Source of the DNA: Myxococcaceae bacterium
Lineage (GTDB): Bacteria > Myxococcota > Myxococcia > Myxococcales > Myxococcaceae
NCBI GenBank assembly: GCA_016793095.1
Contig: JAEUJQ010000072.1
Location: 1-64,000, forward strand
DNA length: 64,000 bases
Direction: 5' to 3'
A model generated the notes under the pieces. The model saw only the letters and a program-made list of their open reading frames with translations, made no database searches and was not told where the DNA came from. The position numbers and the translations under genes are program-made. Below are positions 33,063 to 42,226 of the stretch, in pieces; within the stretch, counting starts at the first letter, position 1; each line of letters opens with the position of its first letter.

Positions 33063-33929
33063 TCAATCGACGTCGTCGCCCGCCGGCACCCCGGGCAGGC
33101 ACGATGGCAACGGCGCCTTCTCGAGGTACTCGTGCGCCGTGGCCTTGAAGGCGGGCACGTCCTTCACGCGCTGCCAGTCCACGCCGTCGAGGAAGCGCCT
33201 GGTGTGCCCGACGAGCTCGGCGCCGCACCGCTTCGCCTCGGCGGTGAGCAGCGTCTGGTTCGCGTCGTTCACGCTCTTCCACGCGCTGTCGCGCCCGGTG
33301 AGCGCGCTGTCCTTGAGGGGCTCGCGCTCGAACTCGGGGTTCTTCTGGCGCAGCTCGACGACCTTCACGACGCCGTCCACCGTCATCAGGTCGAGCATGT
33401 CCACGTCGTAGAGCACGCGCGCCTCGGCGGTGGTCGGCGTCGGAAACGCGCGGTGGCAGAACTTCGTCATGAAGCGGTCGTCGCCCCAGGCGTCGTTGTG
33501 GCCGCACGGGCCCATGTGCTGGACGATGGCGTCGGCCGCGCGCGTCGTCAGCTCGCGGCTCTTGCCCAGCGCGGGCAGCACCTCGCGCGCCCACTCGCTG
33601 CCCTCGGCGCCGTGGTTGCAGAAGCGCTCCTTCGGCTCGCCGCGGCCGTCCTCCTTGGTCGCGTCGTGGAGCAGCGCCGCCGCGCGCACGACGTGCACGT
33701 TCGCCTGCTCGGCCTCGGCGAAGCGCGGCGCGTAGAAGTAGAGGCGCCGCATGTGCAGGTGATTCGGCCCGCCCTTCGCGACGCGCTCGAGCGCCTTCTC
33801 GAGCACTCGCTGTGCGTCGGACGGCGGCAGCTCGTCCGGCGACGGGCGGCGCAGCCGCGACAGGCCGAAGAAGACGAGGAACGACGCGACGCCGAGAGCG
33901 ACGACGCGAGTACGGCGGGTGGTGGCCAT
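33063..33929 (-). CDS. membrane-anchored HD-domain phosphohydrolase
   Basis: 288 residues. One N-terminal membrane helix (about 8-25, VVALGVASFLVFFGL). The HD-superfamily metal ligands are visible in order: H57/H59 region (PNHLHMRRLYFYA), H88-D89 (AALLHDATKEDG), H106 (FCNHGAEG), H138 (IVQHMG) and D178 (YDVDMLDLM). The family hydrolyses phosphomonoesters or phosphodiesters, often nucleotides or second messengers. A cytoplasmic or periplasmic placement depends on the orientation of the single helix. A CNHG/CGHN pair of cysteines around the active site is unusual. Downstream on the same strand lies no close partner; the 58-bp repeat is just upstream. Confidence 0.85.
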   Translation of the reverse strand: MATTRRTRVVALGVASFLVFFGLSRLRRPSPDELPPSDAQRVLEKALERVAKGGPNHLHMRRLYFYAPRFAEAEQANVHVVRAAALLHDATKEDGRGEPKERFCNHGAEGSEWAREVLPALGKSRELTTRAADAIVQHMGPCGHNDAWGDDRFMTKFCHRAFPTPTTAEARVLYDVDMLDLMTVDGVVKVVELRQKNPEFEREPLKDSALTGRDSAWKSVNDANQTLLTAEAKRCGAELVGHTRRFLDGVDWQRVKDVPAFKATAHEYLEKAPLPSCLPGVPAGDDVD

Positions 33930-33960
33930 GCCCGACAGTACCGCGAGCGCGCCAGGACCT

Positions 33961-34018
33961 CAGCGCTGGCGAAGCGGCTCGCGGGCGGCTTCATGCCCGT
34001 CGGGCCAGGGCGAGCGCG
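33961..34018 (-). repeat. single copy of the 58-bp stop-codon-linked repeat
   Basis: Same sequence family as the copies at 12174 and 16957 but on the minus strand. Read in that orientation it begins 7 bp after the stop of the 34026 gene (AACTGACTCCTGGCGCGCTC). So all three repeat sites in the window follow a gene in sense orientation. Confidence 0.85.
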
Positions 34019-34025
34019 CCAGGAG

Positions 34026-35231
34026 TCAGTTCTTCGGCGCGAGCGCCTTCGTGTACACGCGGTACTTCTTGTAGCGCTTGCAGCCGAAGAGCTCGATGGG
34101 GCGGTTCACCATGTCGTTGTCCTCGAGCGTCCAGCCGATCTCTCCGCCGGTCCACCCGAGGCGCTTGCCGACGTCGAAGGTCTCCTTCATCAGCACCGAG
34201 TCGAGGCCGCGCTTGCGGTACTCCTTCTTGATGCCCAGCGCGATGAGGCGGCCCTGCTTGATGCGCTTGAGCTCGAGCATCATCTTCACCAGCCCGATGG
34301 GCAGGCCGAAGGTGGTGAGCCGCCCGTTGGCCTTCTTGATGGCCTGGTTCGCGTCGGGCACCGTGATGCAGAACGCCACCGGCTCGTTGTTCACCTCGGC
34401 GAAGAGCACGAGGTCGGTGTTGAGGATCATCTTGAGGTCCTTGCCGAGCTGATCGAACTCCTCGTCGGTCATCGGCACGAAGCCCCAGTTCTTCTCCCAG
34501 GCGGAGTTGTAGATCTCCTTGATGAGCCGCACCTCGCGGTCCCACTCCTTGATGTTGGCCGGGCGCATCTTGATGCCCTCGCGCTCCTTCACCTTCTCGG
34601 CGACGCGGGCGATCTTCGGGGGCAGCTCACCGGTGATGTCGATCTTCCAGGCGAACAGGTCCTTCGCCTTCGTGTACCCGGCAGCCTCGGTGAGGCCGAG
34701 GTAGTACTTCGGCGTCCACGGCATGAGGATGGCGGGCTCGAGCTCGAAGCCCTCGAGCAGGAAGCCCCACTCGTTGTTCGACGACGGGCTCGCGGGGCCG
34801 AGGATCTCCGCGTGGCCGCGCGCCTTCACCCAGGCCTCGGCGGCGTCGAAGAGCGCCTTCGCCACGCCCGGGTCGTCGATGCACTCGAAGAAGCCGAACC
34901 AGCCGACGCGCGTGCCGTGGAACTCGTTGTACCGGGGGTCGTCGATGGCGGCGATGCGGCCGACGATCTTGCCTGCGCGACGCGCGAGGAAGAGCTGCAT
35001 CGTGCCGAACTTGAACCAGGGGTTCTTCTTCGGGTCGAGCACGAGCTCGCGCTCCATCACGAGGGGCGGCACGAAGGCGGGCTCGTTCTTGTAGACCTCG
35101 TACTGGAAGAGGATGAAGGCCTTCTTCTCGGCGGCGGTGGTGACGGGCGACACCGTCACGTCCGTCGCCGCGACCGCGAGAGGCACCGCAGCAGCAGCCG
35201 GACCAGCCACGTCAGGAGCAGGCGTCGTCAT
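34026..35231 (-). CDS. YghO-like acyl-CoA N-acyltransferase-fold protein (copy 2)
   Basis: 401 residues from the ATG at 35231 (MTTPAPDVAGP); 13 codons upstream another ATG is possible. It is a clear paralogue of the gene at 30783: FVPPLVMERELVLDPKKNPWF, GRIAAIDDPRYNEFHGTRVG, FCITVPDANQAI and YRKRGLDSVLMKETFDVGKR all align with the first copy. Identity is moderate, so the duplication is old and the two may have different acyl or amine substrates. N-terminal 35 residues are an Ala/Pro/Val extension. Divergent from the CxxCH lipoprotein gene; the 58-bp repeat follows its stop. Confidence 0.88.
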   Translation of the reverse strand: MTTPAPDVAGPAAAAVPLAVAATDVTVSPVTTAAEKKAFILFQYEVYKNEPAFVPPLVMERELVLDPKKNPWFKFGTMQLFLARRAGKIVGRIAAIDDPRYNEFHGTRVGWFGFFECIDDPGVAKALFDAAEAWVKARGHAEILGPASPSSNNEWGFLLEGFELEPAILMPWTPKYYLGLTEAAGYTKAKDLFAWKIDITGELPPKIARVAEKVKEREGIKMRPANIKEWDREVRLIKEIYNSAWEKNWGFVPMTDEEFDQLGKDLKMILNTDLVLFAEVNNEPVAFCITVPDANQAIKKANGRLTTFGLPIGLVKMMLELKRIKQGRLIALGIKKEYRKRGLDSVLMKETFDVGKRLGWTGGEIGWTLEDNDMVNRPIELFGCKRYKKYRVYTKALAPKN

Positions 35232-35347
35232 GGTGCGCGGCTCATAGGGGAAGGTGACACGGTGAGTCAAACGAGCCGCGCTCCCTCGAACGGACCTCTT
35301 CGGCGGGCGGGGAGCAGGACTTCGCGCGGGCTCGGTTAGAGTGCGGC

Positions 35348-36214
35348 GTGGTGATCCCCCGCGTCGTGGTGTGCTGGACCCTGCTGCTGGTCGCGTGCGG
35401 CGAAGCGCCGACGCCTGCTCCTTCTGACGGCGGACGCACTGACGCGGGCACGGCCCGGCAGGACGGCGGCGTCACGGACGGCGGAGCAGGTGGGGCTGGT
35501 GGCGGCATGGCAGGGGGTGGCGCCGCAGGCGGGACCGCGGGAGGCACGCCCGGCCCGAACGTTCCGCCCGTCGTCGGTGCCGCCATCATCGCGCCGATGA
35601 CGTCGGGCTGGGCGGGCCAGCTCTTCCCGTTGAGCATCACGGCCTCGGACGCGAACGGCGACCGGCTCACCTTCACGTGGACGCAGGTGGCTCCCGCGGG
35701 CGAGCAGGGCGGCTTCATCGAGAACGGCAGCCCCAACGCGCAGCGCTGGTACGCGCCTGAGACGCTCGCGCCGACGACCTACGTGCTTCGGGTGAGCGTC
35801 ACCGACGGCCGCTCGGCGCCAGAGACCCGCGAGGTCTCCGTCATGGTGCGCCCGCCGCGGTTCTCCGAGGTGTACGGCGCCATCCTCGGGCTGCCGGTGC
35901 TGCAGGGGGGCCAGTGCGTCGGCTGCCACGGCTCGATGGGCAGCTACACCGTCGGGGCGAGCGCGGGCGCGGCCTGGTCGCGCCTGGTGAACGTCGGGCA
36001 CAACCACGGCGCCGCCTGCCGCAACGCCGGGGTTCCGTCGCTGGTGGTGCCCAACGACAAGAGCCGCTCGTTGCTCTACCTGAAGATGGCGGGTACCCAG
36101 CCGGCCGGGTGCGGCGACGTCATGCCCCGGGGCACGTCCGCCGTGCCACCCTCGCCGCCGAACCAGGTGGTGGCCATCGGCACGTGGATTCGCCTCGGGG
36201 CTCCGAACGACTGA
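35348..36214 (+). CDS. CxxCH lipoprotein with Ig/PKD-like domain
   Basis: 288 residues from a GTG at 35348. Lipobox LLLVAC (C17), then a Gly/Ala/DGG-rich linker (20-70). Residues 72-168 look like a PKD/cadherin-like domain (PLSITASDANGDRLTFTWTQ, TYVLRVSVTDGRSAPETREV). Residues 172-288 contain a single c-type haem motif C190VGCH194 and read like the cytochrome-like domains found at the end of many myxobacterial lipoproteins (SLLYLKMAGTQPAGCGDVMP, then IGTWIRLGAPND). A surface or periplasmic electron carrier or binder is likely. Its 3' end is the unit that was duplicated in the tandem repeat that follows. Confidence 0.82.
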   Translation: MVIPRVVVCWTLLLVACGEAPTPAPSDGGRTDAGTARQDGGVTDGGAGGAGGGMAGGGAAGGTAGGTPGPNVPPVVGAAIIAPMTSGWAGQLFPLSITASDANGDRLTFTWTQVAPAGEQGGFIENGSPNAQRWYAPETLAPTTYVLRVSVTDGRSAPETREVSVMVRPPRFSEVYGAILGLPVLQGGQCVGCHGSMGSYTVGASAGAAWSRLVNVGHNHGAACRNAGVPSLVVPNDKSRSLLYLKMAGTQPAGCGDVMPRGTSAVPPSPPNQVVAIGTWIRLGAPND

Positions 36215-36510
36215 GCCGCGCTGCGGTCAGGCCGGCATGTCCTTGCGTGCCGACTGGGCGACGACCGCTTCGTCTCCGAACCAGGTCTCGGCCATCGGCA
36301 CGTGGATTTCACCTCGGGGCTCCGAACGACTGATCCCCCTCGCTGCAGTCAGCTCAGCATGGCCTTGCGTGCCGACTGGGCGACGACCGCTTCGCCTCCG
36401 AACCAGGTCTCGGCCATCGGCACGTGGATTTCACCTCGGGGCTCCGAACGACTGAGCCTCGCTGCAGTCAATCCAGCATGTCCCGGCGTGCCGACTCGGC
36501 GACGGCCACG
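36158..36510. repeat. triplicated convergent gene junction, about 120-bp units
   Basis: Three tandem units start at about 36158, 36276 and 36398 (spacing 118 and 122 bp). Each unit contains the last codons and TGA of the CxxCH lipoprotein gene on the plus strand and the last codons and TGA of the NhaR-like gene on the minus strand. The first unit holds the true end of the plus gene and the third holds the true end of the minus gene. The extra copies have decayed: the plus-strand tail in units 2 and 3 has a one-base insertion (GATTTCACC for GATTCGCC), while the minus-strand tail still reads VVAQSARKxMxx-stop. Confidence 0.85.
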
Positions 36511-37367
36511 ACCGCCGGGTGACGCAGGCGCCGCTCGACCGAGATGGCGAAGAAGCGCACGCGCAGCTCGTCGGTCCGGCCGACGACCTGCACCTGGAAC
36601 TGCCGGGCCACCTCGTCCTCGATGGCCGTCGGAGCCGCGAACACCCCGCGTCCTGCCGCGCCGAACACCTTCATGAGCGCCGAGTCGTCGAACTCGCCGA
36701 CCACTTTCGGCCGCAGCCCGTGGCGCTCGAACCACTGGTCGAGCAGCAACCGCGACGGCGTGCCGGCGAGAGGAAGCAGGGTCGGCGCCCCGGTGAGGGA
36801 CGCCGGGAACGTGCGCTTGAGGCTGGTCGCGAGGTTCGCGCGCGCGAAGAAGGTCAACCCGCTCTCTCCGAGCTCGTGGTTGAAGGCGCGCACCTTCACG
36901 TCGTGCGGCGCCGGCGAGTCGCTCAACACCACGTCCAGCTCGTGCAGCGCGAGCCTCGCGAGCAGCTGCGCCACGTTGCCCTCGTGCACCTCGAGCTGCA
37001 GGTCGGGCACCGCAGCGTAGGCCGGCTCCAGCAGCCGCTCGGCCACCAGCTTCGGCACCACGTCGGCCACGCCTACGGTGAACTTCACCTGCCGGCTCAT
37101 CGGCCCGCGGGTGATGGACTCCTGCATCTCGCGCCCGAGCCGGAAGATCTCATCGGCGTACCGGTACACCGACCGCCCGACATCGGTCAGCGCGAGCCGC
37201 CGCCCGGCGCGCTGAAAGAGCTTCTGCCCCAGCGACTCCTCGAGCGTCTTCAGCTGGGTCGAGATGGTGGGCTGTGAGAGGTGCAGCTCTCGGCTCGCGT
37301 TGGCGATGGTGCCCGTGCGCGCGACAGTCCAGAAGTAGAGCAGGTGGTGATAGTTGAGCCAGGCCAT
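36468..37367 (-). CDS. nhaR: LysR-family regulator, NhaR-like
   Basis: 299 residues from the ATG at 37367, the usual NhaR length. The start MAWLNYHHLLYFWTVARTGT and the helix-turn-helix ASRELHLSQPTISTQLKTLE are typical of NhaR, which in enterobacteria activates the Na+/H+ antiporter gene nhaA. The effector-binding part (about 95-295) is complete. The signature RRLALTDVGRSVYRYADEI closes the DNA-binding region. No antiporter gene is in the window, so the target is unknown, and the symbol rests on sequence likeness only. Confidence 0.88.
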   Translation of the reverse strand: MAWLNYHHLLYFWTVARTGTIANASRELHLSQPTISTQLKTLEESLGQKLFQRAGRRLALTDVGRSVYRYADEIFRLGREMQESITRGPMSRQVKFTVGVADVVPKLVAERLLEPAYAAVPDLQLEVHEGNVAQLLARLALHELDVVLSDSPAPHDVKVRAFNHELGESGLTFFARANLATSLKRTFPASLTGAPTLLPLAGTPSRLLLDQWFERHGLRPKVVGEFDDSALMKVFGAAGRGVFAAPTAIEDEVARQFQVQVVGRTDELRVRFFAISVERRLRHPAVVAVAESARRDMLD

Positions 37368-37456
37368 CGTCCGCCCTTCTCTCGCCACGAGCGGTGCGGG
37401 ATGCAAGGGAATCAGGCTCGCTCGTCCCGCTGGAGTTGAGTTGCTCCCGGTCGGGC

Positions 37457-39079
37457 TCAGCCATCGACCTTGAAGCGACCGGTGACGGCGGTGAGCGCCT
37501 CGACCGAGGTCTGCAGGTCCTGGGCGATGCGGGTGGTGCGGCCCGTCGCGTCCACTCCCTGCTTCACGAGGTCGGCGACGTTGCGGGCGCCGGCCACGGC
37601 CTGTTCGCTCGACTGCCGCTGCTGTCGGGTCGCGACGGCGATCTGCTGCGCTGCTTCCTTGGTGCCGCGGGACAGCTCGAGGATGGCCTGGAACGAGCTC
37701 GACGCCTGTTCGGCGATGCGCGCGCCGCGCTCGGACGCCTCGACGCCCAGCCTCGACCGCGTCACGGCGGTCTCACCGGACTGCTGCACGCTCTCGACGA
37801 TGCGGCCGATGTCACGCGCCGACTGCGCCACGCTCTCGGCGAGCTTCCGCATCTCGGCCGCCACCACCGAGAAGCCCCGGCCCACCTCGCCCGCCTTGGT
37901 GCCCTCGAGCGCGGCGTTCAGCGCGAGCAGGTCCGAGCGGTCGGCGACCTGCTTGATGACCGCCGCGATGCGCGAGACCTGCTGCAGGTCAGCGTTGAGC
38001 CGGCTGATGGCCTCGGCGACGTCGCCCGATTCACGGCGGATGTCCGTCATGCTCGAGACGACCTGCGTCACGGTGGCCCGGGCGTCGTCCACCGCCTGGT
38101 TGGTGCGCGCCGCGGCCTGCTCCACCGTCTCGGTCGAGCGGGTGATCATCTCGGCGGTGCGGCTCAGCTCCTCGAAGGTGGCGGCGATCTGCTGCGCGTA
38201 GGCCGACTGCTGGCTGGTGACGTGCTCCTGGTCGCTCGAGGCGGTGATGAGGCCCTTCGCAGCGGAGGACAGGCGCGTCGACAGCGCCACCATCTCGCCG
38301 ACGAGGTGCTTCAGGCTGCCCACCATCTCGTTCACCGACGAGGCCATCGACTGCACCTCGCTGGCGCCGTTCACCTCGACTGCCTTGAGCGTGACGTCGC
38401 CGGCCGCCAGCTCCTTCGCCACCCGCGACACCACCCCCAGCGGTCCTGCGACCGCGCTCGAGAAGAACAGGGCGAGCAGCACGCCACCCCCGAGCGCCGC
38501 GAAGAGCACCCAGAGCCCGACGAGCTGGTTCTGCCGCCGCTGCTCGGAGAACTTCGCGAGCGAGAAGCGCAGGACGACCAGCACCTCGGTGTCCTTGTCC
38601 GTGGCGGAGCAGCGCACGTCGAGCACCGCCGTCCGCGACGTCACGCACTCGCCGACGGGAGGAAGGGCGTAGCGGTCAGCCGGCAGGTCGCCCACCAGGA
38701 GCGCGGCGTCGCCCTTGCCGAGCACCAGCACCCGCTGACCGTCAGAGGTGACGACGCGCTTCGGCTCGAGCACCAGGACGCCCGCCTGAGAGAGATCGCG
38801 GTTCGTGCGCAGCCCGTTGATGAGGCTCGTCAGCTCCTCGGGTTGCGCGAGCCCGTCGATGATGAGGCGGACAGTGGGCGCGGCGTTGGTGCTGGCGAGC
38901 TGGGCCAGCGCGGTCGCCTGGCTCGAGAGGGCCTCGTCGGCCTGCTGGTTGAGGCGCGACGGGAAGTAGATGGCGCTGAAGAGGGCAACCACCACGCACG
39001 GCGTCACCACCGCGATGGCCGCCTGCACCCGCAGCGAGAGCCTGGCCCAGAGCGAAACCATGGAGGCCAAGCGTCCCAT
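37457..39079 (-). CDS. methyl-accepting chemotaxis protein
   Basis: 540 residues from the ATG at 39079 (an ATG at 39061 is also possible). Two membrane helices: about 20-42 (AIAVVTPCVVVALFSAIYF) and about 190-212 (LVGLWVLFAALGGGVLLALFF). Between them is a small periplasmic sensor with a cysteine pair (C140 and C151 region: GECVTSRTAVLDVRCS). A HAMP domain follows (GPLGVVSRVAKELAAGDVTL) and a long signalling coil with the tip SDLLALNAALEGTKAGEVGRG, FSVVAAEMRKLAESVAQSA. It would control a CheA kinase for motility or another output. The sensor is short and of no named family. Transcribed alone; a C-terminal CheR-binding pentapeptide is not visible. Confidence 0.92.
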   Translation of the reverse strand: MGRLASMVSLWARLSLRVQAAIAVVTPCVVVALFSAIYFPSRLNQQADEALSSQATALAQLASTNAAPTVRLIIDGLAQPEELTSLINGLRTNRDLSQAGVLVLEPKRVVTSDGQRVLVLGKGDAALLVGDLPADRYALPPVGECVTSRTAVLDVRCSATDKDTEVLVVLRFSLAKFSEQRRQNQLVGLWVLFAALGGGVLLALFFSSAVAGPLGVVSRVAKELAAGDVTLKAVEVNGASEVQSMASSVNEMVGSLKHLVGEMVALSTRLSSAAKGLITASSDQEHVTSQQSAYAQQIAATFEELSRTAEMITRSTETVEQAAARTNQAVDDARATVTQVVSSMTDIRRESGDVAEAISRLNADLQQVSRIAAVIKQVADRSDLLALNAALEGTKAGEVGRGFSVVAAEMRKLAESVAQSARDIGRIVESVQQSGETAVTRSRLGVEASERGARIAEQASSSFQAILELSRGTKEAAQQIAVATRQQRQSSEQAVAGARNVADLVKQGVDATGRTTRIAQDLQTSVEALTAVTGRFKVDG

Positions 39080-39120
39080 GCCTGCGGGCGGGCACAAGCA
39101 CGAACGTGCGCGGCGCCGAC

Positions 39121-39894
39121 TCAGTTCGACTCGACGAGCTCGTGCTTCTCGACGGTGAAGCCCTCGGGCGCGGCGAGCGTGAAGGCGTCGTTCGGCACCT
39201 CGGCGGACAGGTCGATGCGAGTGAAGGTGGTGCGGCCCAGCTCGGCGCCGTTCTCGCGCTGCACCACCACCTTCGGCACGCACAGCGACAGGCGCTGCTC
39301 GCACTGCTCCTCGTCCACCACCACCTCGTTCGTCACGGCGCCAGCGCGCGTCGTCTTCGCGAGGAAGTCACCGGACGGGTAGCGCAGGTGCCAGGTGACG
39401 GTGATGGGCTGGCCCTTCTCGTCGGGCGTCGAGTGCACCAGCTCGAAGGCCTCGGGGCCCTTCGGGTGCGCCACCCTCGCCGCCGCGACGCCTTTCGAGG
39501 GAAGCAGCGGCGTGCGGTAGCCCTCCGGCACGAAGGGTGAGAACTGCGTGGTGAGGAACAGCGCCGCCTTGTCGGCGGGCAGCTTCAGCTCGAACGCCTC
39601 GAGCTTCTTCTCGGCTGGCGACAGCTTGAAGAAGCGTGTGCCGTCGAACGAGAGCGTCATGGGCTGCGGGGTCAGCAGGGTGCCCTTCACGCGGTTCGGC
39701 GCGCGGTAGACGAAGGTGTGCGTCGCCAGGGCGTCGCCCTGCGTCGAGGTGACCTCGACGAAGTAGTGGCCGAGGCGCTTGTCCCGCTCGGCCAGCGCGC
39801 GCCGTGCCTCCGAGGCCAGGTTCTCGGGGGCCTTCCCCGGCTCCTTCGGGCAGCCGCAGAGCGTGAGCGCCAGGATGAGGGTGGTGCGCGTCAT
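39121..39894 (-). CDS. LolA/LolB-fold-like lipoprotein
   Basis: 257 residues from the ATG at 39894; the longer frame to 39957 is rejected because it hides the lipoprotein signal MTRTTLILALTLCGC (C14). The mature protein is a run of antiparallel strands (THTFVYRAPNRVKGTLL, PMTLSFDGTRFFKLSPAEKK, TVTWHLRYPSGDFLAKTTR) as in the half-barrel of LolA, LolB and DUF4292 proteins. Those carry lipids or lipoproteins. Function here is inferred from shape only. It ends 41 bp before the MCP start on the same strand. Confidence 0.75.
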   Translation of the reverse strand: MTRTTLILALTLCGCPKEPGKAPENLASEARRALAERDKRLGHYFVEVTSTQGDALATHTFVYRAPNRVKGTLLTPQPMTLSFDGTRFFKLSPAEKKLEAFELKLPADKAALFLTTQFSPFVPEGYRTPLLPSKGVAAARVAHPKGPEAFELVHSTPDEKGQPITVTWHLRYPSGDFLAKTTRAGAVTNEVVVDEEQCEQRLSLCVPKVVVQRENGAELGRTTFTRIDLSAEVPNDAFTLAAPEGFTVEKHELVESN

Positions 39895-39903
39895 TCGGTC
39901 CTC

Positions 39904-39953
39904 CGGAAAAGCCGAAGGGCCCGGCACCCCTCGCGGAGCGACCGAGCCCTTCG
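39904..39953 (-). terminator. intrinsic terminator after the 39974 gene
   Basis: On the minus strand CGAAGGGCTCGG pairs with CCGGGCCCTTCG (arms at 39946-39953 and 39913-39920 plus extra GC pairs), followed by GCTTTTCC. This is the cleanest stem with a T-run in the window, 21 bp after the stop of the small lipoprotein gene. Confidence 0.7.
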
Positions 39954-39973
39954 TCACCGCACGGCGGTTGGAC

Positions 39974-40321
39974 TTACTTGACCGCGATGCCCATCGCGCC
40001 CGAGTTCGTCACGCCGATGATGTTGCCGGCGAGGGCGAAGATGCCGTGACGCGGCGTGGTGCCGGCGCCCTTGAGGTCGATCTTCGACGCGCCCATGGCC
40101 TTGGCCTCGGCGACGAGCAGCTTGTTGACGACCTGGTCGAGGTCCGACGTGACGATGTCGATGATGTGGAAGATGAGGGTGATGCCGATGCTGTTGGCCT
40201 GGATCACCGCGACGGCCTCGCCGCCGTTCGCGACGACCTCGTTACCAGCGACGGTGGCAGACTCAACCGACGTGCAGCCAACCGCAGCAGCGAGCGACAG
40301 GGCCAGAAACGCCTTCTTCAT
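39974..40321 (-). CDS. small lipoprotein, YbjQ/TRL-like
   Basis: 115 residues from the ATG at 40321, chosen for the signal MKKAFLALSLAAAVGC (C16). The mature part is short and regular: VEVVANGGEAVAVIQAN-type strands, a helix (DQVVNKLLVAEAKAMGASK) and a Gly-rich end (TPRHGIFALAGNIIGVTNSGAM). The pattern recalls TRL-like and YbjQ-like small lipoproteins, but I would not name a family. Followed by an intrinsic terminator, so it ends its own transcript. Its promoter lies in the 151 bp shared with the divergent M50 gene. Confidence 0.75.
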   Translation of the reverse strand: MKKAFLALSLAAAVGCTSVESATVAGNEVVANGGEAVAVIQANSIGITLIFHIIDIVTSDLDQVVNKLLVAEAKAMGASKIDLKGAGTTPRHGIFALAGNIIGVTNSGAMGIAVK

Positions 40322-40472
40322 GTGTGGACTCCTCGTATCAAGCAAGGTGGTAACAGCTTTCACTGCCTGCCAGGGCTTTCCCCTCCCAGCGAGCGGCGCG
40401 GACCATACCGGCAGTCCCCCGGGTGTCAACGACAGACTCGATGGTCTCTGACGAACGTCATAGGGAGGCCTC

Positions 40473-41450
<978 letters not shown>

Positions 41451-41454
41451 GGGA

Positions 41455-41960
41455 CTGCGCGGGCGGACACCCAGCGAGGGGGCCGTGTCGGGCGGACGAC
41501 CGAGCGAGGGGCGGTGCTGCGAGGCGGACGACCAGCGAGGGGACTGTGTCGGGCGGACGACCGAGCGAGGGGCGGTGCTGCGAGGCGGACGACCCAGCGA
41601 GGGGGCTGTGTCGGGCGGACGACCGAGCGAGGGGTGGTGCTGCGAGGCGGACGACCCAGCGAGGGGGCTGTGTCGGGCGGACGACCGAGCGAGCGGTGCT
41701 GCGCCAGGCGGACGACGTAGCGGGGAGGTGCTGTGTCGAGCGGACGACCGAGCGAGCGGTGCTGCGCCAGGCGGACGACGTACCGGGGGAGGTGCTGTGT
41801 CGGGCGGACGACCGAGCGAGGGGTGCTGTGTCAGGCGGACCACCCAGCGAGGGGAGGTGCTGCGCCGGGCGGATGACACGGAGCGGATGTTGTGTCGGGC
41901 GGGCGACCCAGCGAGCGGACGTGGGTGACGAGGTGCACGATGCGAGTGAGGTGTGTCGGG
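41455..41960. repeat. minisatellite, about 15 units of 31 bp
   Basis: The core GGCGGACGACCCAGCGAGGG recurs at 41462, 41491, 41523, 41552, 41584, 41614, 41646, 41676, 41707, 41739, 41770, 41803, 41834, 41868 and 41898 (spacing 29-34 bp). Linkers alternate between two types (TGTGTCG and TGCTGCGA/TGCTGCGCCA), giving a higher-order dimer of about 62 bp. Unit lengths are not multiples of three, so no long frame follows the repeat faithfully. Later units are more diverged. No spacer diversity of the CRISPR kind. It lies between the M50 gene and a lipoprotein gene. Confidence 0.88.
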
Positions 41961-42226
41961 GGACCACGCAGCGAGAGACGACCGAGGGCGCACGCGCCTG
42001 GACTGGACGACCATCGCCAGGCTCCGGCGCCTGGCGAAGGTACCGCTCGCAGTGAGTTCCTCTCCGCTGCCGGACGAGTCGAACGAGACCACGCGCACGA
42101 CGCCACGAGAGTGCTCGGACGAATCGTCGACCCGGTGGCGCGACGAGCTGCGTAGCGCGCTGTTCAACGCTGTAGCACCGCGGCGGTTTTCGGGACGGCG
42201 CGTGCGAGCGTGGGGAAACTCCGTCC
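41961..42226. other. non-coding stretch upstream of lipoprotein gene
   Basis: After the minisatellite the sequence loses periodicity. I see no convincing gene, hairpin or transfer RNA in it. It must contain the promoter of the 42227 gene; AACGCTGTAGCACC and CGGTTTTCGGGACGG near 42165-42200 are the only AT-richer parts. Confidence 0.4.

Noticed and set aside
32946-35339. 797-codon open frame on the plus strand
   Set aside because: Antisense to the HD-domain and second YghO-like genes, which carry clear family motifs.
41455-41960. CRISPR array
   Set aside because: Spacing is 29-34 bp with no unique spacers; the linkers are themselves repeats of two types, and no cas gene is present.
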